Positions 53,094-64,000 of a stretch of 64,000 bases of DNA are shown piece after piece; position 1 is the first letter of the stretch; the number at the start of each line of letters is the position of its first letter. The notes beneath the pieces were generated by a model. That model made no database searches, was not told where the DNA came from, and saw only the letters and a program-made list of their open reading frames with translations. Source of the DNA: Rana temporaria (Eukaryota; Chordata; Amphibia; Anura; Ranidae). The DNA lies in assembly GCF_905171775.1 (NCBI RefSeq), contig NC_053491.1, forward strand, positions 334,075,952-334,139,951, in the 5' to 3' direction. The position numbers and the translations under genes are program-made.

Positions 53094-53432
53094 GCGATGT
53101 TGTCATGGAAGAGTGGAAGAGGACTCCAATGGCAACCTGTGAAGCTCTGGTGAACTCCGTGCCCAAGAGGGTTAAGGCAGTGCTGGGAAATAATGGTGGC
53201 TACACAAAATATTGACACTTTGGGCCCAATTTGGACATTTTCACTTAGGGGTGTACTCACTTTTGTTACCAGCGGTTTAGACATTAATGGCTGTGTGTTG
53301 GGTTATTTTGAGGGGACAGCCAATTTACACTGTTATACAAATATACTGTCAGTGTTGTCACATAAAAATATATAATAAAATATTTACAAAAATGTGAGAG
53401 GTGTACTCACTTTTGTGAGATACTGTATATAC
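53094..53432 (+). pseudogene. Tc1-like transposon 3' fragment with transposase C-terminus
   Basis: The frame reads VVMEEWKRTPMATCEALVNS, then VPKRVKAVLGNNGGYTKY and a stop at 53215, the typical C-terminal end of a Tc1 transposase. The 3' terminus follows with two direct copies of GGTGTACTCACTTTTGT (about 53248 and 53400), ending GAGATACTGTA. The 5' two thirds are missing. Confidence 0.75.
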
Positions 53433-53559
53433 TATAGTTTGTAGATGCTATAACTTTCACACAAACCAATTAAAATATATATTTTTTTTACCAAAACATG
53501 TAGCCGAATAAATTTTGGCCTAAATTCATGAAGAAATTAGATTTTTTATTTATTTTTAT

Positions 53560-53788
53560 TGCATAGGTTTTAAAGTAGCAAACAAATATTGTCTTTTTTC
53601 ATTTATACTGTATATTAAAAAATAAAAAATAAACTGTGGTGATCAAATACCACCAAAAGAAATCTCTATTTGTGTGGAAAAAATTATATAAATTTCATGT
53701 GCGTACAGTGTTGCATGACCGCGCAATTGCCAGTTAAAGTAGCGAATAGTAAAAAATGGACTGGGCATGAAGGAGGTAAAGTGGTTAA
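53560..53788 (-). mobile_element. Right end of a TTAACCAC-type element
   Basis: GGTGATCAAATACCACCAAA through TAAAGTGGTTAA matches the right end at 23500-23681. Its left part was replaced by the Tc1 fragment. Confidence 0.55.
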
Positions 53789-54365
53789 GAAGGAATACAA
53801 AGCTTTCTCTTATTAGCTGTGGCAGCGATTGCGACATCATCTACCCGCCTCTCTTCCTCAACCAATCAAAGGATGCTTTGTATTCAGTCAGAAAATACAA
53901 AGCTTCCTGTGAATGGCTGAGCTGCGCTCACCTCAACTCCGTTTTGTTCTGGGATTGGGATGGAAAGTTTGTGTCCCGCTGCTAGAACAAACCACTGTAT
54001 ACTGTATGTAGTTAAAGGGTTACTATAGGAATTTTTTTTTCTTTAAAATAACAAACATGTTATACTTGCCTCCACTGTGCAGTTCGTTTTGCACAGAGTG
54101 GCCCCGATCCACGTCTTCTGGGGTCCCTCGGCGGCTGTCTCTGGTCTTCCCCGCAATAACTCACCACAGTCATGCGAGAGCTTGCATGGTGGTGAGTCCT
54201 TGCGGGCGCACTCCCGTGATACAGCGAGTGGCCATAGCCGCTCACTGTATCACTCGGGCCCCGCCCCTTGCTTTTTACTGGCCCTTGGGGTGCTATTTGA
54301 TTCACTTTCACCGATGAAGGGCACAATTCCTTCGAATGACATGAACAATCTGGCATGATTCCTAC
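53789..54365. other. No gene recognised
   Basis: It includes a GTTAAAGGGTTACTATAGG motif (54012), similar to MITE ends. No exon. Confidence 0.35.
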
Positions 54366-54735
54366 AAATGACAACAATGGGGCACAATTCCTCCCAATGA
54401 CTCCAATAATGGGGTTCAATTCCTCCCAACGACGCCAACGATGGGGCATGATTCCTACCAACGACACCAACAATAGGCACAATTCCTCCCAATAACACCA
54501 ACAATGGGGCCCAATGAAACCAATGTTAGGGCACAATTCCTCCCAATGACACCAATGTTAGGGCACAATTCCTCCCAATGACACCAATGTTAGGGCACAA
54601 TTCCTCCCAATGACACCAATGATGGGGCTCAATTCCTCCCAATGACACCAACGATGGGGCACCATTCCTACCAACGACACCAACAATGGAGTACAATTCC
54701 TCCCAATGACACCAACAATGGGGTTCAATGGGGCA
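54366..54735. repeat. 32-bp minisatellite (ATTCCTCCCAATGACACCAA)
   Basis: About eleven units of a 32-bp repeat, the most homogeneous at 54536-54640. Frames through it on the minus strand (LVSLGGIVPH) are repeat translations. Confidence 0.92.
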
Positions 54736-54904
54736 CAATTCCTCTTTATGACACAGGGGACTGTTTACTTTCTCTGGCATTGGAACATGTTGTACTCCCA
54801 ATGGCCACAGTCCGGCCCCCCTAAAATCTAAAAGACAGTGAACCGGCCTTTTATTTAGAAAGTTTGGTGACCCTTGACCTAGAGTACACGTGACCGTCAG
54901 TGTA

Positions 54905-55445
54905 AACCTGATCCGGAATCCAAGCAACAATAGATGGAATGGTGTTCACCGTCTTCCCTGTGACCCAAAAAGAGTCGCCTGCAAAAGTCTAAGGTCAAGA
55001 AAATGTTGGTCACCTTCTTCAACAACGATGGTATCATCCATAAGGAATTCGTACCTGTGGGTCAAACCGTGAATGCCGAATTCTACAAGGAAGTTTTAAA
55101 ACGGTTGCTACAATGCATTCGCTGGCCAGAGTTGCACAGGACTGGACAGTGGATGTTGCTGCACGGTAACGTACCTGCGCAATTCTTGGCTCAGCGTGGC
55201 GTACCTGTTCTCGATCATCCACCATACTCCTCTCATATGGAGCCTGCGGACTTCTTTCTGTTTTCCTGCCTGAAGAGCGCCATGAAAGGTGCACATTTTG
55301 CTGATGTTGCGGCAATCCAAGGATGTGTGACAGCGGCTCTACGATTGATTCCTAAAGAGGCATTTGCTGACAGTTTCCAGAAGCTTTATAAGCTTTGCAA
55401 AAAGTGTGCTTTGAAGGATGACTATTATTTTGAAGGCCAAAGGTA
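54905..55445 (+). pseudogene. Mariner transposase relic
   Basis: From about 54990 the frame reads MLVTFFNNDGIIHKEFVPVG, QTVNAEFYKEVLKRLLQCIR, then VPVLDHPPYSSHMEPADFFL and FSCLKSAMKGAHFADVAAIQ, matching the C-terminal two thirds of mariner transposases. The motif expected to carry the second catalytic aspartate reads LLHGNVPAQ (D to G) and the third reads YSSHMEP (D to H). Upstream pieces are frameshifted with in-frame stops, and no terminal repeats were found. It is inactive and old. Confidence 0.8.
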
Positions 55446-55550
55446 CTTTGTTTGTATTTTCTGTTTCGTTTGTTTTCTGATACCATTCCCCAAACTTTTA
55501 AGATACACCTCGTACAGTTTCCAGAGTGCACACAGTCGCTGCATCTGTTA

Positions 55551-55861
55551 GGCCCCATTCACACCTGAGTGGAGTGTTTTCAGGCAGAAAGTCACACAAT
55601 TTTACCGCGATTATGCTGCCACTTTTGCCGCGTTTTGCCATGTGTTTTCAGTGATTTTTGCACAGGTCAAATGGCCACCAATGTAAAAAGCAGAAAACGC
55701 CCAAATCTGCCTAAAAAAAAAGGTTTCAGAAGCTTCTGGCTTCAGGCGTTTTGGAGTGGAGATGTGAACCATCTCCATAGAGAATAATCGTTTTTTTCCC
55801 CTCCAGCGTTTTGTAGCTTCAGGCTTCAAGCTACAAAATGCTCAGGTGTGAATGGGGCCTA
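55551..55861. mobile_element. GGCCCCATTCACACC-ended MITE
   Basis: TTAGGCCCCATTCACACCTG and CAGGTGTGAATGGGGCCTAA are perfect inverted ends. The element is 311 bp, its interior is partly palindromic (CAGAAGCTTCTGG), and it is non-coding. It abuts the next MITE directly. Confidence 0.75.
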
Positions 55862-56147
55862 AGGCCGCGTACACACGATCGGTTAAACCGATGAGAACGG
55901 TCTGATGGACCGTTTTCATCGGTCCAAACCGATCGCGTGTGGGCGCCATCGGTTATTTATCCATCGGTTAAAAAAAAAGCCAACTTTTAAATTTAACCGA
56001 TGGATTCCTAACTGATAGTTAAAAACCGTTAGTATGCACAACCATTGGTTAAAAATCCACGCATGCTCAGAATCAAGTCAATGCTTGGAAGCATTGAACT
56101 TCGTTTTTTGAGCACGTCGTTGTGTTTTACGTCACCACGTTCTGACA
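55862..56147. mobile_element. Palindromic MITE with GTACACACGAT terminus (copy C, truncated)
   Basis: AGGCCGCGTACACACGATCG starts a copy of the 3929/38131 family, but it stops after TCACCACGTTCTGACA without its right terminus. Confidence 0.7.
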
Positions 56148-56199
56148 GGGCTTTAGTGAGGGGAATAGTTTGCTTTGGAGCAGCTTGGTCCAAAGGAAC

Positions 56200-56653
56200 T
56201 ACCGTATTTATCGGCGTATACCGCGCACTTTTTTTTTCAGGGCAAAATCGTGGGTGCGCGATATACGCCGATACCCGCTTCCCGCGCCGAGTTTGAACCA
56301 CTGTGCCGGCATATACCGAGCGCAGTACACTCGGGTATAGTCGGGCAGGCTCGGCTCCTCTCGAGGTCACGTCCTGGACGTGTACTGCGCTCGGTATATG
56401 CCGGCGCAGTGGTTCAAACTCAGCGCGGGAAGCAGGGATTGAGCGGGGAGGACACTGCAGAAGGTCGCCGGACCCAACAAGGAGGACACCACCGAAGCCG
56501 CAGACGGACGCCGGACCCGACGAGGCCGCCGATGGACGCCGCGCAAGACACCAAAACTGTAAGTACTAAAATGATTTTTATTACAGGTTTGCGGGTCCAC
56601 TGTAGGGGTGAGCGCTATACGCCAGAGTGCGCAATACCCCGATAAATACGGTA
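56200..56653. mobile_element. TACCGTATTTATCGGCGTATA-ended MITE
   Basis: Left TACCGTATTTATCGGCG and right CCCCGATAAATACGGTA are inverted. Inside, CTGTGCCGGCATATACCGAG and its complement form another long inverted repeat (56295-56425). No target duplication could be settled. Non-coding. Confidence 0.65.
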
Positions 56654-57394
56654 TTTAAACTTCAACCTGGAGATCAGCTTTAATTTAAAAAAAACAACTG
56701 TATACTTTGGATCTGAGCTTCCATTCCAGCAGCTAAAGGAACATTTGTGCTTCTATCAGTTCTATCTCAGCCAGCTGAGGGCAGCACTGCACTGGGGTAG
56801 TCAGTTACAGAGACTTCTATAGATTGTCTGTACATTACCGTGTTGCCTACATATGCAGCCTATTGAAGTCTTTGCGGCTAGCTAGTGCCTAGACTGCTTT
56901 GTGCTGCTTTATTTCAGTTCCATTTTAAAGTGTTTACAAGTACTTTACTGTGAGGAAATCTTTGAACTGATAAATGTGTGTTCTGGTTTGCAGAGAGACA
57001 GACTTAAATCCTGGTTCATGAAGGATCCCTGACAACTGTCAGTTCTGATGGGTCTTTGATCAGAGCGGGAGAGGACTTTCAGTAGTAGAGAGTACGAATC
57101 TGCAGAAACTGATTTTCTATTTACAATATCTCTGCTTTGATTCATCTTCAATAAATCAGCATTCCTGTCACCTGGCTGTACTTGAATCACAGTGACAGAT
57201 TGCAGCAAGCGTAAAAATTTCAGCCACGCTAGACTTCATTCATACTTCTCCCTTATAAAATGGAAGGTTTATACTTTAGGGTCTATGTGCTGGAAACGTA
57301 TGCCAATGCACAGGGGGCTAAACATATTCCTGCAGGTGAGCTTTGCTATTGTGTACCAGTCACCAGACTAGCTTGCATTCTGTGTTCTGGACAT
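56654..57394. other. No gene recognised
   Basis: AT-rich DNA without supported exon or repeat. Confidence 0.35.
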
Positions 57395-57397
57395 ATT

Positions 57398-58944
57398 GGC
57401 CTGGCTTCACAGAGAGCAGGGCGCACATTATGCCGCCGTAGAGCACACATTGTACGCTACGCCGACGCAGCACAGAGAGGCAAGTATTGCATTCAGCAAG
57501 CCAGTGATCCCAACGCTGCGCCAGCGTGGCGTGGGTTTCGAAGACGTACGTCGGCGTAGGTGAAAGTGGGCGCGAACCCATGCAAATGAGGCGTGACCCC
57601 ATGCAAATGATGGGCCGAGCGCCAGACAGGTACGTATCACGACAAAACAAAACAGATTATAGCGCACACATGCAAAAATGACATTTGTCCTGCAAGGCTA
57701 GTTAAAAACACCTGAACATATTCAAAAATATGGGGATTTGGTCACACTATATAGTCATATAGTGTTAAAGCGGTTCTCCACCCTAAAGTGGAGTCCCGCT
57801 GATCGGAACCCTCCCCCTCCGGTGTCACATTTAACACCTTTCAGGGGGGTGCAGATACTTGTCTAAAGACAGGTATTTGCACCCACTTCCGGCCACACGC
57901 TACGGGCAAAAGACGGGTTTTTCTGACTTCCCGTCTGTCGCCCGTTGTGTGCTGGGAACACTCGGCTCCCAGCACACAGCGTGTGAGCCAATCGGCGGGC
58001 GCAGCGCAACTCGCGCATGCGCCGTAGGTAACCGGGCAGTGAAGCCGCAGCGCTCAGCGTGGATGGCGGGGGGAGCAGCAGAGAGACGAGCGATCGCTCA
58101 TCCTCTGCTGCGATCGGCGCTGGACTCCAGGACAGGTAAGTGTCCTAATATTAAAAGTCAGCAGCTGCAGTATTTGTAGCTGCTGGCTTTTAATATTTTT
58201 TTCCCATGGCACATCCGATTTAAGCCCACTTACTGCGACAAAGTACCGCAAATTAGTGGGTCCTACCCTAGTAATAGAATGAAAGAACCTGGGTCTCAAC
58301 CATGGGAGATACACTCCTCTATGTGGGAGAACTGAAGGGATTCTTCCTATACACTGGTGGCCACTAATGTGAGGTAATGAAGAGGGGGAGGGGTGCTCCA
58401 GCCCAAGAGACCTGGTCAGGGTCTATACAAAATACGTATCACGAACTGGGCATGCGCCGTGACATGGACGCACCCCTATGTGCCTGCTCACAACCACACC
58501 GGCAAAACTGCCTAAGCTACGCCGGATCACTGCGTACACCGTGAACATAACGTACGCCGGCCCAGCCCACACATCCAACGCACAATACGCCGACTTGCGT
58601 TCCCTGGTGCAGACCTGAGCATGTCTGTTGCTCTGTTGCACCTCCTTTATGGGGAATAACTTTACGCCGGACGTACAACTTACGCGCATCTCGCACGTTC
58701 GTGAATCGCCGTATTTCCCTTATTTGCATGTTTGAATGGCTAATCAATGGGAGCGGCACCATGCTCCCAGCCTAAATGTGCTCCCACTCTACGCCGGCGT
58801 AAGCAAGATACGTTGGTAGGGTGTAGCCTGTTTTTAGGCGCATATTATTTTGTGGGTCTGGCGCACAGATACGACGCCGCACATTTGTACTTACATGGGC
58901 GTAACTTGTTATACGTCGGCGTAAGTGCTTTGTGAATCTGGGCC
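57398..58944. mobile_element. PIF/Harbinger-like MITE with ATT duplication, carrying a nested element
   Basis: GGCCTGGCTTCACA and TGTGAATCTGGGCC are inverted ends flanked by ATT (57395-57397, 58945-58947). The arms are rich in ACGCCG and GCGCATG motifs like 40384-41116. The middle is interrupted by the TTAA element at 57765-58223. Confidence 0.6.
57765..58223. mobile_element. TTAA-flanked MITE, nested
   Basis: It starts TTAAAGCGGTTCTCCACCC and ends CACATCCGATTTAA, with TTAA on each border. The interior includes CTGATCGGAACCCTCC shared (inverted) with 1140-1340 and a hairpin at 58140-58195. No protein. Confidence 0.55.
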
Positions 58945-59041
58945 ATTGATACTATTGATTAAGTGAAGAGTCAGACCATCCAAAACTAGTATGACATGAT
59001 CTGATGATACTCCTTAATCTTTCACTATTTTATCATTTTAA

Positions 59042-59425
59042 GGGCCCTTTTACACCTGGTGGGATGGAACTACTGCACTGAGCAGCCTCCTCCAATGAAG
59101 TCTCAGCGCATCACAAGGTGAAAAGCCTTGTTCCCTATGGGCCAAGTTCATACTGTTGCACTGCATTGGTACGCACTGAAGAAAAAGGTACAGAATGCAG
59201 TTGTATTTTTCCAGAACAGCCTGGCGTGACCCAGTCCACTGCATCACATTGCTAAGGTGAAAAGAACTTAATGACATGCCACTTGTGACATTTCAATACA
59301 TTTCTAAAAACTGGAAATAAAAGTAAACAAAGTGCAATGTGTGGAGATCGACAAATCGGCACCTTATCCTTCCAGTGCACACCAGCGGCCATGCGTTCAG
59401 CACGACTATTGGTGTGAAAGAGCCC
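59042..59425. mobile_element. MITE with TAA target duplication
   Basis: GGGCCCTTTTACACC and GGTGTGAAAGAGCCC are imperfect inverted ends flanked by TAA (59039-59041, 59426-59428). It is 384 bp and non-coding, probably PIF/Harbinger-like. Confidence 0.6.
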
Positions 59426-59428
59426 TAA

Positions 59429-60057
59429 GATCCCAATAACACATTTTCTGATGAAGTTATTAAAGTCTAAATTATGTCTACATTTTGCTTGTATACAGTA
59501 GAAATTCTGTAAGTTATTATCTAAAGCTGACCACAGGTGGATCGAAATTTTGCTGGTTCAGCAGGGACCACAGCAGCTGTCCGTTTTGAAATTGTCACGG
59601 CTATACCCTCGTCATTTATTCACATAAATGAATGAATAACTACAAGTACCATCTGACTTGTAGTTCTCAATACAACACAAGTGCGGGGATCATGTCTATT
59701 GACAATTTTTCCAGCTGAAAGTTTATACTTCGTTACAGACCTCGATTTCTAATTCAAATACTGCTAGCTAGTAACTCTCCGGATCCAGCAATTAGCTCCC
59801 CTACACAGATTCGTACACAAAAGCTCTATTTTGAATACATTCAAGGTTCTTATTTTAACTTAAGTCATGATGAAGGGTGAGTTCTTCCGGACCCCCGAAA
59901 CGTGTTGGCTGTTTTTAAGTATAAACTAATAAATACAACAATGAATAGACAGCCACCCTTACCATATACAGCATAGCACAGGGCTCACTGTATTTATTAA
60001 TAAATACATTTGGACTCTTTTATCCTCAATATGGACAAGAAGTCGGGGGAAGGGTCT
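59429..60057. other. No gene; degenerate hammerhead-like motif at 59862-59912
   Basis: AGTC, ATGATGA, GGGT...ACCC, GAAAC, GTGTT and GGCT occur in hammerhead order, with stem I (AGTC/GGCT) intact. A in place of core C3 predicts inactivity. An AATAAATAC tail follows, as in the other copies. No exon is seen. Confidence 0.4.
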
Positions 60058-60065
60058 GAAGGAGA

Positions 60066-61497
60066 TAGACATGTGCAGAACAAAAACATTTGTTTTGCTT
60101 TGATTCGTTAACCACTTTAGCCCCGGACCATTTTGCTGGTCAATGACCCGGGCCACTTTTTGCGATTTGGAACTGCATCGCTTTAACTGACAATTGCACG
60201 GTCGTGCAATGTGGCTCCCGAACAAAATTGGCGTCCCAAACAAATAGAGCTTTCTTTTGCTGGTATTTGATCACCTCTGCGGTTTTTATATTTTGCGCTA
60301 TAAACAAAAATATAGCAAAATTTTGAAAACAAATGAATATTTTTTACCCTTTGCTGTAATAAATATCCCCCAAAAGTATATAAAAAATGTTTTTCCCTCA
60401 GTTTAGGCCAATACGTATTCTTCTACATATCTTTCGTAAAAAAAAAAAATTGCAATAATTGATTCGTTTGCGCAAAAGTTATAGCGTCTACAAAATAGGG
60501 GATAGTTTTATGTCATTTTTATTAATATATTTTTTTTTACTAGTAATGGCGGCGATCTGCGATTTTTATCGGTACTGCGACCTTATGGCGGACACTTCGG
60601 ACACTTTTGACACATTTTTAGGACCATTGGCATTTTTATAGCGATCAGTGCTATTAAAATGCATTGATTACTGTAAGAATGTCACTGGCAGGGAAGGGGT
60701 TAACACTAGGGGGCGAGTAAGGGGTTAATTATGTTCCATGTGTGTGTTCTAACTGAAGGGGGGGTGGGACTGACTAGGGGAAATGACAGATCGCTGTTCA
60801 TACATTGTATGAACATGCAATCAGTAATATCTCCCCCTGACAGGACCGGGAGCTGTGTGTTTACACACACAGCTCCCGATTCTCGCTCTGTAATGAACGA
60901 TCGCGGGTACCCGGCGGTGATCGCACACGGTGGGCGCGTGCGTCGGCACCAGGGGCGAGCAGGGGGCGCGCGCGTGTGCCCCCGGCGGCGCGCACACCCC
61001 CTAGTGGCTGAAATGCAAAATCACGTAATATTAAGTGATTTCGCGCAGCCGAGCTGACCTGCCGCCCTAAAACTGGGGCGGCTGGTCGGCAACTGGTTAA
61101 TTAACTAATTTTAGTAGGTTAATTTTGTTTGGTCATTTGATCTATTTGTTTTTGAATTTGATTCAAATTTTCCCAAATTTTACCAAATTGAATTCAATTT
61201 GACCAAATTCAGAAAATTGTAATTGACATTCGAATTCCAATTTTTTTTTTATTCTAATGAAGCTACAAAATTTTTGCACATCTAAGAACTGCAATATATT
61301 TACATTCCTTTCCAAATTTAAATCGAATTCCAATACGAATCATGTTCAAATTTTGCTATTTCTGACAAATTTTGTTTTGTTATAATGGGGAATTTGTTTA
61401 TATTTGTTACTGTTGTTACTTGGATACATCAGAGCTTCTGAATAACGAAAAAATAGTCAGAATTTCAATTGGGAACAAAATGAATCGCACATGTCTA
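60066..61497. mobile_element. hAT MITE (CATGTGCA ends) carrying a nested TTAA element
   Basis: TAGACATGTGCAG and CGCACATGTCTA are inverted ends. Flanks GAAGGAGA (60058-60065) and GAAGGAGC (61498-61505) are an 8-bp duplication with one mismatch. Arms outside the nested element are rich in AAATTTG/CAAATTT. Same terminus as the element at 1411-2231. Confidence 0.7.
60108..61100. mobile_element. TTAA-flanked piggyBac-like MITE, nested
   Basis: TTAACCACTTTAGCCCCGG to GGCAACTGGTTAA, with TTAA at both borders, lies wholly inside the hAT MITE. It is related to 22471-23681. GC-rich hairpins (GGGAGCTGTGTGTTTACACA and complement) occur near 60850-60880. No transposase. Confidence 0.65.
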
Positions 61498-61505
61498 GAA
61501 GGAGC

Positions 61506-61997
61506 CTGGGATTGCATCCATAGCTCATTTACAAATAAATATTAAGTAGACATTTTTTTTTCTGCAAAAGGTGGTCCTACTATTTAAGTTTAAATAAAGA
61601 GGTTGTAAACTCGCAAAAAAATAAAATAACCTGCAAGACAAAGGTATAATGAACTATTATGCATCGCATACTAGCTTATTATGAAATACTTACCTTAGAA
61701 CAAAGCTGTTGCAGCTGTCCCCGTACACCGATGTGACTGGCGACATGTCTCCCGACATGCGCGTGGGTGCCGCTGGTCATGGCATAGCTACTGAAGAAAC
61801 GGCACGGGCGAGCTGTTTCTTCAGTGTGCATGTGCCGATGAAGCAAAAAACCGACGTCTCCGCCAAGCGACCTGACCTTAACCCCTTCTTTCTCGAACAC
61901 AGTTCAACACCCCATAAATTTCAGACTCTCAAAAAAGCTAAATAATTTTCCAATTCTGTTGCTAGAGGTAACAGCCTATCCCGGACGAGCCCCCACG
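61506..61997. other. No gene; partial TTGTAAAC-type MITE
   Basis: AGAGGTTGTAAACTCGC with TAGCTTATTATG (61600-61690) resembles the family end at 48230-48345. CTGAAGAAACGGCACGGGCG recurs inverted nearby. No exon. Confidence 0.35.
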
Positions 61998-62995
61998 TGT
62001 AGCACTACCCCCGCAGGAGCTGCTGGTTATATTTTGGATGTCCAGGGTGAAAGGAGATTCCAAAAATCTCAATGTCCACACACAATGTCCCTCTTTTCTC
62101 TTTGGCTTTTATTTGGGAGAACTTTAGTAGAAAAGTAGGATGAGGGGTGGAAGGGTAGGTAGGTTCAGGTGCAAAGTAAGGAAACACTCCTGTTTCCAGC
62201 AAACAGTTCTCGTCGCCACTCTAGCCAGAGTGGGTATTGCTCACCCGGATAGGTCCCTCTCACTGGCCTAGCAGCCGGGATGGCACACGGAATAAAGTAC
62301 AGTCTCTGCCACAGACCTTCCTTTGTAGATGAGATTTTTAGGTCCTGGAATCGTCTGCCACATGATTTAGCACCCGGATCTCTTTAACTTTGCTTCACCA
62401 GAACTTTAGATCTGACAGGCGACACTGTCAGACCTCTCGGTGTACGGTGCATCCTCTGATGAAGTTTCCAGGCCTTCCCCCAAGGCACCAGCCTCTTGCA
62501 TGGTCCTCACCAGGATAGGTCCTCCCCTGGCTTCCTTCATCAAGTGGCTTCCTCCTGCAGGACAGACAGCACAGGATCACCTCTGCAGTACAGGCCCCAG
62601 CCAGACAACTGGGCCCCTCAAACGAAGCTGCAACCTCGGGCCAACGTGGTCCCAGAGCTAGGATTCATAACGCGCACCCCTGGCCAGACGGACGACAGAT
62701 CCCGCACCAATGGCGTCTATCCCTTAAGTACCCCTCCCCAGCATGCATAGCGGGACGACCACTCCCACTGATTTGCTGCTGAGGGGGACACTCAAAACAC
62801 CATGACCTGGCTGCTGCCACCCTTGGCCTGGGGTGGTAACAACACCCCCATGCAATCAATGGTGGATACTCCCAGCACAGCCATGGCTGGAACAGAGGCT
62901 AAATTGCCCTCAATCATTAAGGTCTGAGCCAAATACCAGCTCAGATCCCCACTAAATTTAAAGCAGTGCCTGTTCTTCAGGAGCAGGGCGCTACA
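61998..62995. repeat. LTR-like 1-kb repeat (TGTAG...CTACA)
   Basis: It starts TGTAGCACTACCCCCGCAGG and ends AGCAGGGCGCTACA, i.e. TG...CA with short inverted ends as in LTRs. A diverged copy occupies 9830-10830 (shared GGGCCAACGTGGTCCC, TCTCTGCCACAGACC). No flanking 5-bp duplication and no internal retroelement genes are seen, so it may be a solo LTR or an unrelated repeat. Confidence 0.4.
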
Positions 62996-63176
62996 CTTGC
63001 ATAGCTTTTTATGTAGCTGTCGGGGAAAGGGTGGATCATTTAAGTGACAGCTTTGAGTCTGCTAGGGCTACTGGCAATACATCCAAGATAATGGCACCCA
63101 ACAGCAGTCACAGGCCTTTTGGATGTCTACACAAGGGAGGCTTTTACGGGTAAATAACATGTCTAAAATACATTAA

Positions 63177-63887
63177 GGGCCAAATTCCCAAAAACGTAGC
63201 CTAACTTAACTTTCAGCAGTTAAGTTACACAGGCGTTAAATTTCTACCTAAGTGCCCGATCTTCAAAGCACTTACCTAGAAATTACACGCCGTGTAACTT
63301 AAGTGCCTCCGTCGCAAGGCGGTCCTCCTCTCCGGGGGGCGATTACAATTTAAATGAGGCGCGCTCCCGCGCCGGCCGTACTGCGCATGCGTGTGACGTA
63401 ATTTTCCCGACGTGCAGCGTGCGAACGTAATTTACGCCGGGCTTTGTGGATTGCGACGGGACAATAAAGTTGCAACGGGTGAAAAAAAAAATACGCGCCG
63501 GGAAAAAAAATTCAAATTTAAAAAAAAAACACGGCGATCGAAAAAAAGGTCTGGTTTTACATGGTGTACTAACTTTCCACATTGTAAAACCAGCCCTAAT
63601 TTTGCGCAAGCAAATCGGAACTTACGCAGAAACCACAATGCTTAAAAGCTTTGTGGATCTGCTTAAGTCCTCCTTTGCATACGCAAAGCGGCATTTCAAT
63701 GAGAAATGCCCCCAGCGGCGGATGCGGTACTGCATCCTAAGATCTGACAGTGTAAGTGTCTTACAGATGTCAGATCTTCTGCCTAACTTTGGAAAAATCC
63801 TTTTGAGGATCGTTTCCAAAGTTAGGCACAGAGATACGCAGGCTGAACAGCAGTTCCGCCTGCGTATCTCTTTTGAAGATTTGGCCC
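63177..63887. mobile_element. PIF/Harbinger-like MITE with TAA target duplication
   Basis: GGGCCAAATTC and GATTTGGCCC are inverted ends flanked by TAA (63174-63176, 63888-63890). The 711-bp interior contains GC-rich left and palindromic right parts (AAGATCTGACA, GCGTATCTC). It is grouped with 30962-31676 and 57398-58944. Frames inside are not supported. Confidence 0.72.
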
Positions 63888-64000
63888 TAAGTGCCCATAT
63901 AATCTTATGAGAAGCTTATTGTTGAAATGAATGGTCTCTTTAAAAGTGGTAAACAGGGCTTTGTATTTATAGAGTAGACATCCTCTTCTGCAATCAGTGT

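Noticed and set aside
1..64000. tRNA, rRNA, CRISPR or prokaryotic operon features
   Set aside because: No cloverleaf, rRNA or spaced direct-repeat array of CRISPR type was seen. Tandem repeats here are minisatellites in vertebrate-like DNA.

Overview
This window reads as vertebrate genomic DNA, most likely from an anuran (frog, ranid-like). I infer this from the dense mix of DNA transposons (hAT, PIF/Harbinger, Tc1/mariner and TTAA-flanked piggyBac-like MITEs), a frog-type L1, Penelope-like remnants, hammerhead-ribozyme motifs and long minisatellites. It is not prokaryotic: genes carry GT-AG introns and poly(A) signals. I recognise no exon of a conventional host gene, so the window is probably intergenic or lies inside a large intron. 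Every convincing coding sequence belongs to a mobile element.

Layout. 1-14.9 kb: hAT elements with 8-bp target duplications (1411-2231, 6709-7130, 7865-8405, 8414-8558), two ribozyme-bearing retroelement-like insertions (about 3032-3469 and 8698-8999), palindromic MITEs and two minisatellites (12.7-13.75 kb). 14.88-22.14 kb: a complete 7.26-kb PIF/Harbinger transposon with perfect 37-bp inverted termini and three intact spliced genes: a DDE transposase, a Myb/SANT-like protein on the opposite strand, and a MADF-BESS-type protein. 22.4-24.1 kb: a TTAA-flanked element nested in a MITE. 25.0-30.95 kb: an apparently young L1 with intact ORF1 and ORF2 and a perfect 16-bp target duplication, inserted in the edge of a MITE (30962-31676). 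32.5-35.3 kb: a 2.8-kb hAT element filled by a 1.5-kb minisatellite.

35-64 kb: palindromic MITEs, Tc1 fragments, a 1.58-kb Tc1 copy whose transposase has lost its first catalytic aspartate (42976-44552), a decayed Penelope-like reverse transcriptase (46.6-48.1 kb), a large fold-back (49.0-49.9 kb), a mariner relic (54.9-55.4 kb), and several nested MITEs with clear target duplications.

How the parts fit: the Harbinger genes look like a self-contained transposition set (one nuclease plus two different DNA-binding or adaptor proteins), and the L1 supplies reverse transcriptase and endonuclease. Most other elements are non-autonomous and depend on enzymes encoded elsewhere. Splice sites, domain calls and family names were assigned by eye and have not been checked against a database.
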